A DNA stretch of 64,000 nucleotides from Asterias amurensis (taxonomy: Eukaryota > Echinodermata > Asteroidea > Forcipulatida > Asteriidae). The DNA lies in the NCBI RefSeq assembly GCF_032118995.1, contig NC_092661.1:5210501-5274500 (forward strand), in the 5' to 3' direction. The first letter of the stretch is position 1. Every line of letters begins with the position of its first letter. Of the stretch, positions 21,820-33,500 are shown piece after piece. Below the pieces are notes generated by a model. It searched no databases, was not told where the DNA came from, and saw nothing but the letters and a program-made list of their open reading frames with translations. The position numbers were made by a program, and so were the translations under genes.

Positions 21820-22900
21820 CTTAGCACGTCACACCACACACGTTTAATGGCAGCAGAATAACCTATTTACCTACCAACAAATTGGGACAGCAACGTGTTG
21901 CATGCAAGCTTGGCGGCAAATTGATTCCCAGAAAGTCGGGCTAGCTGATATGGTTGCTTAGTTTCATATGTGCTTAAGTGGCTACACGATCGTTTAATTA
22001 TTCCCTGCAGCGAAGTCCGTAATACACGTGGCGACATTGGTGCTAGCTCTCTCGGTAGTCTACCGTAAAGCCCCAGTTTTGTGATATTGCCTACCTCAAT
22101 GTATCTGTTTTATACAACGAAGCATTCTTGTGTAACAGCCGAATATTACAGTCATCATTTGATCACAATTGTTTTAGTTAAGATATTGAACAGCAAATAT
22201 TAAGGTTCACTTGGAAAACACAAGACAGGTTGAGTTTACAGGTCATTGCCCGCCCAAAAAGCTAATGAACTAGTGAAGAAAATGACAAGTTGATTTGTTC
22301 CTGCGCTCACTTGTTAAACAGATTACAGGGCGGAACCCTGATGATATTTCTCATTTTGAAAGGAAAGGAATATTGTATCAAGTTGTTACCCACAAGGATA
22401 AAGACAGGTACCTGTTTCTCAGATCCAGTGATTCCATTGGATAAACGTGCAGTGACATGAGCTTTCCATAGATGCCCAAACAGTACACTCCTATCACGTC
22501 CGCCATGTAATTTGGCTGCGTATCTTTATCTGAAATGCATGTAGGTCAAAGGTGAATGTACACGGAGGCCGGTCTTTCGCGTTGTTCAAGAGCCTCGAAG
22601 ATGTTCAGGCTATTACGTGCCCACTCGCAACCTAAGATCGTAGGTTAATGACGAAAGTTTTTCAACAAGAGGGCGCTGTTTCAGGTAACAATGTTTTGGG
22701 TATCGGGTACACAAAAACCACGATCAAAGGGTTGGAACAGGTTATACAATTACCCCTGATGTAAACTAGGAGACTTTAACAGTTGGAGAAACTCATCACT
22801 GAAGAGTCCATAAGAGGATCAACTTGTAACAAGATTAGGTTCTTTAAGACTGCTGGCTGGGCATGCTGGGACATGCTGATGAACTGGCATGTAAACAGTG
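21820..22900. other. 5' flank of the lectin gene
   Basis: No TATA box is obvious directly upstream of 21819. About 22400-22620 shares blocks (TTATCCAATG, GAGCCTCGA, AGATGTTCA) with 48425-48700, so part of it is a dispersed repeat. Confidence 0.4.
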
Positions 22901-22904
22901 AGGG

Positions 22905-23109
22905 TGTTGTGGCCGACCGGATAAGAGCACCGAAATTGAGCTCTGGTGTTTTTATTCAGCAGAGTCTGGGTTCGAATCCCAGTCGTTATACCACTTGTGT
23001 TCTTAAGCAGGACACTAAACCATAAGCTTCTTCCCCCAGGTGTAAATGGGTACCTGTGAGGGTAGAGTTGATACTTGTTAGTTATTAGCTAAGTGCGCTA
23101 CTTATTTTG
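22905..23109 (+). mobile_element. tRNA-derived SINE, second family, copy 1
   Basis: Head GTTGTGGCCGACCGGATAAG (box A) and GGGTTCGAATCCC at 22968-22980 (box B), like a tRNA-Leu/Ser type head. It ends with AAGTGCGCTA. A fuller copy lies at 61357. Confidence 0.75.
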
Positions 23110-23426
23110 CGGCATAAAACCTTGTTTGGTAACGAGTAATGGGTAGAGGTTGGTAGTATAAAATATTGTGAGAAACGGCTCCCTCTGAAGTAACATAGTT
23201 TTTCGAGAAAGAAGTAATTTTCTACGCATTTGATTTCGAGGTCTCGAAATCAAGCATCTGAAAGCACACAACTTCGTGTGACAGGGGTGTTTTTTCTTTC
23301 ATTTTTATCTCGCAACTTCGACGACCGGTTGAGCTCAAACTTTAACTGTTATTCTATGTTTGTTGAGATACACCAAGTAAGAAGACTGGTCTTTGACAAT
23401 TACTAATAGTGTCCACTGTCTTTAAG
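23110..23426. mobile_element. Family-A MITE, copy A4 (one end lost)
   Basis: Lacks the left TIR; starts at GCATAAAACCTTG and runs to the right end AATAGTGTCCACTGTCTTTA. It abuts the preceding SINE. Confidence 0.8.
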
Positions 23427-23504
23427 GCCCAGTAAGCGCTATATAAGTAGCCATAATATTAAACTATTGCAAAAGTTTAAAACATTGGCGGAAAAAATGT
23501 TAAC

Positions 23505-23770
23505 CTAAGTTACAGCTAGTAACCTCGTCAGCGTTTATCAAGGGTAAGTGTCCATCCTGTCTTTGGTCCATGAAAGCAGCTACAATTTTTTTCAGCACCT
23601 AAATTCCTATGAGTAGCCTCATCAGTTTGCTTACTATGGGCTGATGTCCATCCTGACTAAGTAGCCACGACAGCAACTACAATTGAGCTCAAATTAACTC
23701 AATTTCCTGGAGGTAACCTTGTCAGCTTGCTTTATCAAGGGTAATTGTTCATCTTGCGTTTTACTCACGA
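23505..23770. repeat. Three diverged tandem units of about 110 bp
   Basis: Each unit has AGTAACCTCGTCAG-like, TATCAAGGGTAA-like and TGTCCATCCTG-like blocks, then AGCA(G/A)CTACAATT. Confidence 0.5.
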
Positions 23771-24119
23771 TATCAAGATTATTAACGCGTGGTTGATATC
23801 TTGCTTAAATGGTCCTTGTTGAATGCGTCTATTATTAATATTTTTAAACTCACAATGGCAGGGCCCAATTTCATAGGCCTGCTTCCCTGGTCAGAAGATT
23901 TTCGATCCCACTGTAGTATAACAAATTGATAAGGTGTACGCGTATTTCACTGCTTGTGGATCAGGTCACTTGGGGCTGGCCGCAATTTTTTTCCCGTACC
24001 GCACTAGAGCCAACACCTACACGCATAAGGTATTCCATATCCCTTCACTGTAGCCAGCGTGTGGCACAAAAAAGAAAAGAATTGCGGGCTGGCCCGAGGT
24101 GTACCTGACGTCACCACAA

Positions 24120-25248
24120 AAATGGCCTGGTGATGATGCGTATTTTGTTCAAGGGAGAATGTGGGTAATTATACGCACACGTTTGTCCTGAAATAAAAAT
24201 AAAATACGCGACCCGGATGAGCAAACCGGGGTCGACCCGGTGTGGCGGTTTCAGTCTTCCGCCGTGTTCAGTTTTCCGGGTGACGTAGTCGGTCATATCA
24301 GCACGTTTTTCGAACGGTTTTAGCTTTCCGGTGTGGCGGTTTCAGTCCTCCGCCGTGTTCAGTTTTCCGGGTGACGTAGTCGGACATATCATCACGTTGT
24401 TCGAACGGTTTTAGCTTTCCGGCGTGTTCAGTTTTCCGGGTGACCTGTCAGATACCGCCGCGAGTACCCTGGCGAGTACTGTAGTTCTCTCAGCAGTGAC
24501 CCCAAATTGTTTATATTACGATTCTTTTCTGTGTAGTCACATAATCTCTTGCCCCACTCTTTACATGTGTTCATGGGTACAACTTTAGGCAGGTCACACT
24601 CTGCTTGCATATAAAACAACTCATACGATCCACGCGTTTGCCGCTAGTTGTACTCGACTCGTGGACGCCGCCATGACAGCTACCGGAGGGTAACGGACGA
24701 CTCAATACGTCACTAAAAATGGACTACTTTCGCTTGCTGTGCGCAGGCATCGCATGACGTAATGCTACCGTATTTTGGTCATTCGGAAAACTGAACACAG
24801 CGGAAAGTTGAAACCGCCACACCGGCGTGTTCAGTTTTCCGGGTGACCTGTCAGATACCTCCGCGAGTACCCTGGCGAGTACTGTAGTTCTCTCAGCAGT
24901 GACCCCACATTGTTTATATTACGATTCTTTTCTGTGTATTCACATAATCTCTTGCCCCATCTTTACATGTATTCATGGGTACAACTTCAGGCAGGTCACA
25001 CTCTGCTTGCGTAAAAAACAACTCATACGATCCACGCGTTTGCCGCTAGTTGTACACGACTCGTGGACGCCGCCATGACAGCTACCGGAGGGTAACGGAT
25101 GACTCAATACGGCACTAAAATTGGACTGCTTTCGCTTGCTGTGTGCAGGCATCGCATGACGTAATGCTACCGTATTTGGTCATTCGGAAAACTGAACACA
25201 GCGGAAAGTTGAAACCGCCACACCGGGGAAGCTATTCAAACGCACCTA
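24120..25248. mobile_element. Compound family-F element
   Basis: The outer ends GCACACGTTTGTCC...GGGTCGACCCGGTGTGGCGG and CCACACCGGGGAAGC...GCACC match family F. The interior has two 91-bp units starting at 24239 and 24330, then two 403-bp units. No coding sequence was seen. Confidence 0.6.
24421..25226. repeat. Tandem duplication, 403-bp period
   Basis: Units 24421-24823 and 24824-25226 both begin GGCGTGTTCAGTTTTCCGGG and differ by a few substitutions and small indels. Each ends with the complement, CGGAAAACTGAACACAGCGG, so each unit is bounded by inverted repeats. Confidence 0.85.
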
Positions 25249-25672
25249 CAATGTGACATTGAAGTGTCCTGTCGATATTACAAAACGGTGCTCCGAACAT
25301 TCAACCAGTACACAAATTTCTCATAAACAAATATATTAGTTCAGTCCTCATTCTAGTTGCATTACAATTATACTTAAAAAGAATATGTTGATATTTTGGT
25401 AACTGTTACAATTTCACCTACTACAACAATCGTTGTCGATTTCAACAGACATTTTTGTAAGTTATGCTATTCATATTTTGTAATTTACTCACCAAAGCTA
25501 ATAACTCGATTTTCCAGGGCTATTTCTCATTATAACTGTCCAGACAAACAACAATTAATGTGTTTGATTTTCTTTCTTCCCTCAATATAAGAAATACATA
25601 ATTTTATTCGGAAGTTGGTGGAGAATTTCCATAAAGTTCCTCGACTCCCGATCATGAGTAGATTTGGAAGTA

Positions 25673-25862
25673 GGTGTGGTTCAGACCTTATGCATTGACG
25701 TCATCCAGCGGCCATCTTAGTGGAAAAAACGGTGACGAAACAATCGAAACGCACAGAGTTGTACGCGCGGCGCACAGGATTGGCAAATGAACAACCTCCT
25801 GTTTACCTCTAGGTGAGGGCGCCCTACTGAAATGACGTCATGTGCATAAGGTCTATATAAGA
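25673..25862. mobile_element. Short TIR element with TGACGTCA ends
   Basis: Left CAGACCTTATGCATTGACGT and right ACGTCATGTGCATAAGGTCT. A half copy lies at 4943-5000. The CRE-like octamer belongs to the repeat. Confidence 0.65.
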
Positions 25863-26146
25863 CGATAACAACAATTCAAGAAACATCGGTACTTCTGTAT
25901 TCAAGCTCTATTCCCAACATCTGTGCCAGTTTCGAGCGTTTCAAACATTGGGGTGGGAACCTCCTTTGGTGGTCCCACGTACGCTTTAATTTGAGAAGAA
26001 AACTAACTCGCGCACTTTAACAGTACCTATACTCAAACACGCGCAAAGCTTGCACAGTCTAACTGTTCAAGACCATCATCTAACAACCGACACATTTTTG
26101 GATGCTGAAAACATAGGCCTATGTTCTATTGTATTTATTCACTTGC

Positions 26147-26278
26147 GGGTGTGAGTGTAATTGAAATCATCCATACTTGTTTTTAGATCACCATCTATCG
26201 CAAGAGCTGCTGGTAGACCAACACCGAGGTGTTGGTGAGTCGAGACCTGGGTGGCTTGCATTCCACGAAGATTTATAA
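26147..26278 (-). pseudogene. Isolated F-type lectin exon 2 copy with GC donor
   Basis: A 132-nt segment, exactly the length of exon 2 of the intact gene, open throughout and in the same phase. It encodes NLRGMQATQVST with the signature histidine kept (THT). The cysteine before it is tyrosine. The acceptor is ACTTTTAG; the donor position reads GCAAGT instead of GTAAGT. I found no matching exons 1, 3, 4 or 5 nearby. It is probably a relic of a third gene copy; a usable GC-AG intron cannot be excluded. Confidence 0.75.
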
Positions 26279-28299
26279 CTAAAAGTGTGACACATAATTA
26301 TTGGTAACATGTGCATTTGCCCATATGGGTCTCTAGAGGGGAATTTTTTGACAATCCCAAGGGAAAAATATGCAGCAAGTTTGGTTAGCAAGTGATGGTT
26401 AGCAAGTTTCTTTACTCATACTTAAATTGTTCAGCCACTAGCCTGGTTTGAAACGGCGCCCTCCTTTAACAGTGCACCGTGTACTGTCATTTATAATAGT
26501 TTTAGTCGCCAATGATGTGAAGAGATTCGCCCTATTATGGGATTACTGTTTGATATGAGAGGCACACTCTTCAATAATTAATGTGTTAATGCTACAAACA
26601 CTATGCAATGCTTTTTCTTTTACTCGGACAAGTGAATAAGCCAATGTATGTGGATAATGTATGAATAGTACAGGTGTATAATCCCCAAGATTGATTCCAA
26701 ACAATCCATTTAATATGTTTCTTGCTGCTTTTCACGAAAAGGCCTAAAGAGGAGATTTGACAAGATAAAAAAAAAGATACAAATAAAGAATACAAACAAA
26801 TAATATAAAATTCAATTAAACCTATCAAATAAAAAGAAAAAGTCATAATAAGCCGGGAAGAGGAGGGGGGGGGGCAGGGTTCAATATTAAGGTTAGCAGA
26901 GTTGGTATCGCTTCTTTCAACGATTTTGTGTATCTATTGTGCGAATTATTATGTTGCATGAATTATTGTTTTGGGTTAATTTAAAATGATTTTTTTGCTC
27001 AACTATAACCAAGTTGTATAATTTGGTTTCATCTACAGTTGATTCTTGACAAACCAATTTCGTACAGAGGACGCTGACAGAGTGCTGTTCTGCCTCATAC
27101 AAATCATTGTTGATTGACAACCCCTCTTGGACGAGTGGTACGGTCCAGCTTAGGATATCGTTGCATATGGAGCGTGCCAGTGTTTTACGATGTGTTTCAG
27201 CTATATGGAAAGTTCTTTAATATAATTATGTAAGCATTATGTGCTAGTAACGGCCCTCTTGCAGGGCCTTGACGAACGATGTAAGACCCTTCACCCCCCC
27301 AATGCGAATTCCAACGTTTAGAAAACCAGTCGTAGTCAACAAACTCGGGCAAAATGCCGCAAGCAACCATGCCGCTTAAACCATTCTCAACAGAGGAAAA
27401 CAAAAGTACTTGTAAAAACAACTTGTTTTTCCAAGTGCAGATCTACCTCCTCCTCCATGTCCTAAGTGAATGTCTGTGGCTCTCTAATCAGTTGAGTGAA
27501 CCGACTAGGATGGACGGACCGTCTCCTTGTTGCCGCGTGTCACCATTAGCGCCCAAAGCCTGCTAATACCGCGAGGGGCGAACGTAGCTGATTGTTGCCC
27601 TATAGGCACGGCCGAAACCCGGCGGCATGAACGCTAATTGCCGTATGGTGATTTCTGATATCTACCGCTCCGTCTATTAATAATAGCAACGTTAGGACAC
27701 TGCAATCCCACAACTCCCTCTCATGGGTACACGACCTTTATCGAATACATTTGTTGAAGCCTAATTACTTTTGACGTAATTAGGGAGAGTTGTCCGGGCA
27801 CGGACGCTTGTACCTTCCGTCTTGAATCCCTCTGTGGTGTTTTTAAACAAGTGTTTCTTCCCTTTTTGGATCAATCTAGAAGTGGACGACCCTTCCCCTT
27901 CCCTAATTGACCATTACAAAAATAGTGGACGAAAGCAAATTAGTTCCCCAAGGATTGACACTGTTGCATTTTGGGACAGCCGACCGGAAATACTATTTTA
28001 TGTAGTAGGTCGAAAACCTTTCGTAGATTCACAAACATATATTAATATTTAATTGTTTTCAATAAACTAAGCTGCAAGGTTGAAAGGATGTACACACCTA
28101 CACTCTGCGACAGTACCACTCTTCGCTGATTCAAGGGGGTGAACTAAGTGTCCAAACATGAGAAAAATTATCGCTAAATTGCGAACAAATTGTTACCAGG
28201 TAAAAAGTTTTCGTTGTGACGTCATGCGTTTCGATCAGCCCCCAAGTGACCCACTCAATACTTAGGGCGCTTATGTGTTTTGCGTTGCCTCTTCATCGT
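26279..28299. other. Gene-free stretch
   Basis: No gene, RNA or repeat family recognised. Frames of up to 81 codons are scattered on both strands without splice or domain support. A G run lies near 26865. Confidence 0.35.
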
Positions 28300-28665
28300 G
28301 TAACGCCGTTGGACACTTTATGAACAGAACAACAATTAAAAATTCACAGATTTACAAATGACTTACAGGGTTTACAAAGGGTAATGGTGAAAGATTTCCC
28401 TTGAAATATTATTCAGTGAAATGCTTTACTTTTTGAGAAAAACTTAAAACAATTATCAATTCTCGATATCGAGAATAACAGATTTATTTTAAACACAGAT
28501 CATGACATATCATGGCACGGCGAAACGTGCGGCAACAAGGCTGGGTTTTCCCGTTATTTGCTCCCGACTCCGATGACCGATTGAGCCTGAATTTTCACAG
28601 GTTTGTTATCCTATAGGTTGTGATACACTAAGTGTGGGCCTTTGGACAATACTCTTTACCGATGT
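28300..28665. mobile_element. Family-C MITE, copy 2 (diverged ends)
   Basis: Interior matches the family closely (TTCACAGATTTACAAATGAC, CCCGACTCCGATGACCGATT, GTGTGGGCC). The ends CCGTTGGACACTTTATG and TTTACCGATGTTG are worn. Confidence 0.75.
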
Positions 28666-28705
28666 TGTGCGATTTATTTAACCTCTATGATAGCGGCTGT
28701 TTGAC

Positions 28706-28815
28706 AGGGTGCGTTCGATTAGCTTCCCCGGGTCGACCCCGGTGTACTCATCTCAGCATTTATTCCTCCATGATCTGAGTGAGCTACAAACATGAACTAA
28801 TCGAACGCAAACTTC
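28706..28815. mobile_element. Family-F foldback, short copy
   Basis: GGTGCGTTCGATTAGCTTCC at the left and CTAATCGAACGCA at the right, with GGGTCGACCCCGGTGTA inside. Confidence 0.6.
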
Positions 28816-28880
28816 CCCTAGCATGTACACCTCGATAACATGAATGAATGAATATGAAAATGAAAATGCCATAAAAGTCC

Positions 28881-29260
28881 TTTAAAGGCAGTTGACACTA
28901 TTGGTAATTACTCAAAACAAGTACTAGCAAAGAACTGTACTTGGTGACGAGTAATGGGGAGAGGTTGATTTTATAAAACTTTGTGAGAAACGGCTTCCTC
29001 TGAAGTGACGTTGTTTTCGAGAAAAAAATAATTTTTCGACGAACTTGATTTTGAGACCTCAGATTTAGTATTTGAGGTCTTGAAATCACCGATCTAAAAG
29101 CACACAACTTCGTGTGACAAGGGTGTCATTATTAGCTCGCAACTTCGGCGACCAATTGGGCTCAAGATTTCACAGATTTGTTATTTTATGCAAATGATGA
29201 GATACAGCAAGTGAGAAGACTGGTCTTTGACAAATACCAATAGTGTCCAGTGTCTTTAAG
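28881..29260. mobile_element. Family-A MITE, copy A5
   Basis: TTTAAAGGCAGTTGACACTA and AGTGTCCAGTGTCTTTAAG ends; internal TTTTGAGACCTCAGATTTAG and its partner. Confidence 0.85.
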
Positions 29261-29655
29261 CTGCTTTCCCAGCACTAAATGTTACCTGTATTAAGCTGAA
29301 TTCACACGCAAAATGTACTGTATCTCCTGTTATACCCCCTATGAATCAGTGTTACGTTGACAAACGTTCAATAGGCCTAAAAATGAAGAAAATAATTGAC
29401 AATAAAAAACACAGAAAACAAAAGGAAGGACAATACAAATTGGAAGAAAAATAATAATAAATTGTTATGGGCGAAAGCCAGCTGCGTCCGCAAACAAAAT
29501 CACAAGAATATTGATGATTTTGCACTTTTATATTCCGTTTTGGCACAAACTGTTACGATCAGTGCCACCCGTGAACCAATAGTCAGTGCCGTCGTGAGTG
29601 ATTGTTTTCCCCCATGCGAAGATGACGATTGAAGCACAGACCGCAGGTGGTACTG

Positions 29656-30016
29656 TTAAAGGCAGTGGACACTATTGGTAAATGCAAAGACTAGCCTTCA
29701 CAGTTGGTGTATCTCAACATATGCATAAAATAACAAACCTGTGGAAATTTGAGCTCAATCGGTCATCGAAGTTGCGAGATAATAATGAAAGAAAAAAAGC
29801 ACCATTGCAACACGAAGTTGTGTGCGTTTAGATGGTTGATTTCGAGACCTCAAGTTCTAAACTTGAGGTCTCGAAATCAAATTCGTGGAAAATTTCTTTC
29901 TCGAAAACTATGGCACTTTAGAGGGAGCCGTTTCTCACAATGTTTTATACCATCAAGAAAGGTTTTATGCCAATAATTATTTTGAGTAACTACCAATAGT
30001 GTCCACTGCCTTTAAA
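29656..30016. mobile_element. Family-A MITE, copy A6
   Basis: TTAAAGGCAGTGGACACTAT and AATAGTGTCCACTGCCTTTA ends; opposite internal orientation to A5. Confidence 0.88.
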
Positions 30017-30648
30017 GGTGGTTACTTTTCTCTTCTGCTCCCCGGGTGTGCAAAATAACCAAAATACATGGTAAATTTTCCCCGATTTTTATTTTTTTTC
30101 AGAAGGAGTTATGACAAACGATGGCTGTGTCGACGCGGAAACCCAACAACTTTCGCATCTTAACATAGACAATGCAGAAATAATTTGTTGCATACCAAAT
30201 GTTATTGGTGCAGGATGAGCATCAACTCCCATCCAGGAAACGACGAGTGCAATATTCTTATGTACCGACTTTCATTCGTGCGTGAGAGTTACTAATACAA
30301 TAATTTTGTCAGTCCTGTTATTTCGTACTTGCATCGGCAAAGTTTTTCAAAACTTTTTTTGAGCATGCGCGTCAAAGCCATCCAATCAAATCATGTAGAA
30401 TTCACTGCGAGACGTAATTTGACCAATGAAGGGTTGTGAAGAGTTGCCCAACGCTAAATGCATTGCATAGCTGTATATTCACGGTGTTGTAAACGTCAAG
30501 GACTCAAAATCAGTGACTTCGATAAATTGCTTTGGAGAGGAATCGTTTATAATATAAACCCTCGTCGTCGAGGTGTTGACACGATGTACTTGTAGTCCTG
30601 TTGTGTACGGAGCAAGACAATTGCAGGTGTATTTTGTGAAAGCACACC
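30017..30648 (+). promoter_or_regulatory. Upstream region of the GPCR gene
   Basis: TATAATATAAACC at 30548-30560 is a possible TATA element about 90-100 bp before the ATG. No experimental support. I see no other gene here. Confidence 0.25.
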
Positions 30649-31602
30649 ATGGAGGAAATACTAAGCTTGCGAATCTACCAGACCCTCGTAGGTATTATAG
30701 GCATACTCGGTAACGGCCTTGTATGCGTTGTCATATGGAAAACACCCGCTATGCAGAACCGTACGAATGCCTTCATCTTTCACCAGGCTGTGATCGATTT
30801 TCTCGGCTCAACTATGATCTTGCTGAAGAGTGAGGTCCCTGTTCCAAACCCCATTCCGGACAACGCCTTGGGTGTTTTCCTCTGCCACGTCTGGTACACA
30901 TTCATCCTCTTCTTCTTCTTCGTGCTGTCGTCTTTCAATCTCCTCATCTTGACGATGGAGCGGTACTTTGCCATCGTCCATCCGTTCAAGTACCAGGTGA
31001 TGTTCTCCTCATGGCCTCACTTGAAAGTCGGTCTCGCCATGGCGATGTGTTGGGTGTGCGCTATAGCCATTAAGTCCTACCTCCTCTTCATTTACGACGA
31101 GCAAGACGGGGTCTGCGCCCCTGTCGTGAGATCGCAATTCCTTGGCATTCTGACACTCGTCCTACAATACGTGCTACCGGTGACTGTCATGCTGTTTGCG
31201 TACATTCGCATTAGCGTCGAGATGAAACGGGGAGCGGCTCGAGTTGGTCCCACGAGCGTGGCCGAGCACAGTGCAAGCGGTTCCAACGTGCCCAGCATGG
31301 CCGAGTCTCTCCTCAAGGCTCGACGCAACACCTTCAAGATGCTCCTAATCGTCTTCATCACTTTCCTCGTCTGCTGGACACCGAATCAGGTCCTGTTCTT
31401 CGCCTACAACATCGGGTTTTACGTTGATTTCGAGCACTGGCTCTTTCTGCTTTCCGTCGCCATGGTGGCGACCAATTCTTGCGTTAACCCGTTGATTTAC
31501 GGGCTGAAATATCGACAGTTCCGTAAAGGCCTACGGGAGATGGTTTGCGGTCGTCGGAACATCCGGGATGAGTTCGGTACAATGAGCAGCAATGTCCCAT
31601 AA
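30649..31602 (+). CDS. Rhodopsin-like (class A) G protein-coupled receptor, intronless
   Basis: Single uninterrupted 317-codon frame from ATG 30649. Seven membrane segments are visible. Family landmarks: G21-N22 in TM1, D50 in TM2 (VIDFLG), C79 at the top of TM3 and C156 in loop 2 (disulfide pair), E104-R105-Y106 in place of DRY, CWTP at 242-245 in TM6 and NPLIY at 280-284 in TM7. The N-terminus is only about 8 residues with no N-glycosylation site, and loop 3 is medium-length (about 190-228) with basic ends. The layout resembles peptide-receptor-like and echinoderm lineage-expanded class A receptors. The ligand cannot be told from sequence. It acts at the plasma membrane through G proteins. 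It looks intact, and intronless structure suggests expansion by retroposition or an ancestrally single-exon family. Confidence 0.93.
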   Translation: MEEILSLRIYQTLVGIIGILGNGLVCVVIWKTPAMQNRTNAFIFHQAVIDFLGSTMILLKSEVPVPNPIPDNALGVFLCHVWYTFILFFFFVLSSFNLLILTMERYFAIVHPFKYQVMFSSWPHLKVGLAMAMCWVCAIAIKSYLLFIYDEQDGVCAPVVRSQFLGILTLVLQYVLPVTVMLFAYIRISVEMKRGAARVGPTSVAEHSASGSNVPSMAESLLKARRNTFKMLLIVFITFLVCWTPNQVLFFAYNIGFYVDFEHWLFLLSVAMVATNSCVNPLIYGLKYRQFRKGLREMVCGRRNIRDEFGTMSSNVP

Positions 31603-31792
31603 CTTGGGAAAACACCATTGTTTGTTTTGAGAGTCATCGGACCTAATTACCAAAAACCTTTCGACCAAAGTCACAATACTTATAAATTAATGTGCAGTGA
31701 CGTTGGTTGTTTGAATCACAGCGGGAAATAGATTACATCGAACACTTCATAACTCAGAGGTCCTTGGCGTGTTGTGTGGGATTCGTCATATC

Positions 31793-32190
31793 TTTAAAGA
31801 CTGAACACTATCGGTCTTGTCAAAGACCAGTCTTCTCACTTGGTGCATCTCAACATAATGCATAAAATAACAAACTTGTAAGAATTTGAGCTCAATTATT
31901 GGTCGTCGAAGTTGCGAGAAAAAAAAGTGAAAGAAAAAACACCCTTGTCACACAAAGTTCTGTGCTTTCAAATGCTTGATTTCGAGACCACAAAATCGAA
32001 TTATGAGTTCTCGAAATCGAATTCGCGGAAAATTACTTCTTTCTCGAAAACTACGTTACTTCCGAGAGAGCCGTTTCTCACAATGTTTTTAAACATAATA
32101 CTACCATCAGCTCTCCATTGCTCGTTACCAAGAAGGGCTTTATGCTAATAATTATTTTGAGTTATTACCAATACTGTCCACTGCCTTTAA
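31793..32190. mobile_element. Family-A MITE, copy A7
   Basis: Ends TTTAAAGACTGAACACTATC and AATACTGTCCACTGCCTTTA. The 78-codon frame within it is not a gene. Confidence 0.85.
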
Positions 32191-32702
32191 TATCAACATA
32201 TATGACGTTGATAAAAGACGACGCACAGCAAGATAACTAATAAAGCCACTACACCAAGGCCAATCATTTAGGCATCTATAGGAGCCAATCAGTTACACTG
32301 TTTGTTGAAGGAGCTAAAACAGCATGAGAGACGGGTAGAATTTCCGATGTTTAATTCAATTATTTTTATTGAAAACGAAAACGAGAACAAAGTATACATA
32401 TTTTTACCGATATAAAAAGGTAACACTATTTGTGTTGTAAACCACCGCTTGACATTGTACAATTTGAAAAGAAAAAAAAAGTAAAAGAACCAAAGTATTA
32501 ATTATGCAGAAAAAAATATCTTGTTGTAAAGTGCAACTTGTGCTATAATCTGATTCGAAGATTTAATGTCCTTTTATAGTATATTCATAAGAGTCAAAAC
32601 CATATTACTGCAAGTATTGATGATATCTTGTTTGAATTCGGAACCAGGGTAAATTCTGACCCGTTCATATTTAACTGTTCACGGTTATTTAACCATTATA
32701 CG

Positions 32703-32950
32703 ATCAGGGCCACGTTTCATAGGGCTGCTAAGCACACAGTTTTGCTTTGCGTAAAATTTCTTCCTTGATAAAAAACAGTATTACCAACCAAATGTTGACG
32801 TGATTTTCCGGATAAGCAAACAACAGCTGAATACCAGTAACAAGCAATATAAAACAAATGGAAATTTGTGTCGGTAATTCTGTTATTATCAATGAATAAA
32901 TTTCATGCTAGGCCGTTTTTCGTGCTTAGCTGCTTATCATGATTGGGCTA
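32703..32950. mobile_element. Family-H foldback repeat, copy 1
   Basis: GGGCCACGTTTCATAGGGCTGC followed by TAAGCACA at one end and TGCTTAGCTGCTTATCATGA at the other. The middle has TTCTTCCTTGATAAAAA and AATCA/GATTTTCCGGATAAGCAAAC. The second copy is at 44420. Confidence 0.6.
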
Positions 32951-33052
32951 ATTTATTTCGATCATAATGCACCTATGTATTGTATAATCGCACAATTATA
33001 TCGTATGTAACTCCAATGATATAAATTTGGGTTTCACCTATATCGAAATGTG

Positions 33053-33424
33053 TTAAAGCCATTGGCCCCTTTCGGTACAGAAAAAAAAAAAAAGTTCACA
33101 GATTTACAAATAATTTACAGGGTTTACAGAAGGTAATGGTGAAAGACTTCTCTTGAAGTACTAGTCCATGAAATGCTTTACTTTTTGAGAAAACGGTAAA
33201 ACAATATAAATTCTCGTTAACGAGAATTACGGATTTGTTATAAACACATGTCATGACACGGCGAAACGCGCGAAAACAGGAGTGGGTTTTCCCGTTATTT
33301 TCTCCCGACTCCGATGTCCGATTGAGCCTAAATTTCCACAGGATTGTTATTTTATATATTAGTTGTGATACACGAAGTGTGGGACTTGGACAACACTGTT
33401 TACCGAAAGTGTATAATGGCTTTA
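33053..33424. mobile_element. Family-C MITE, copy 3
   Basis: TTAAAGCCATTGGCCCCTTT and CGAAAGTGTATAATGGCTTT ends with the full family interior. It lies directly against the SINE tail interrupted by the LINE. Confidence 0.85.
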
Positions 33425-33468
33425 ACACTGTATACTCAGTACTTTCCCGAGTTATGTGGGAAAACACA
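33425..33468 (-). mobile_element. SINE tail, separated from its head by the LINE
   Basis: On the minus strand it reads ACTCGGGAAAGTACTGAGTA then TACAGTGT, the tail of the family-D SINE seen at 20295-20480. Its tRNA-like head lies 6.3 kb away at 39779-39860 in the same orientation. Confidence 0.75.
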
Positions 33469-33469
33469 T

Positions 33470-33500
<31 letters not shown>

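Noticed and set aside
22412..22529. A 118-nt minus-strand segment with acceptor TTTCAG, donor GTACCT and an open frame
   Set aside because: Its flanks and part of its body match 48425-48700, where the reading frame differs, so it is more likely part of a dispersed noncoding repeat.
25673..25862. TGACGTCA cyclic-AMP response elements
   Set aside because: They belong to the ends of a repeat with another partial copy at 4943; no gene is next to them.
26601..28052. Several frames of 60-81 codons
   Set aside because: No splice sites, domain or conservation clue; expected by chance in this length.
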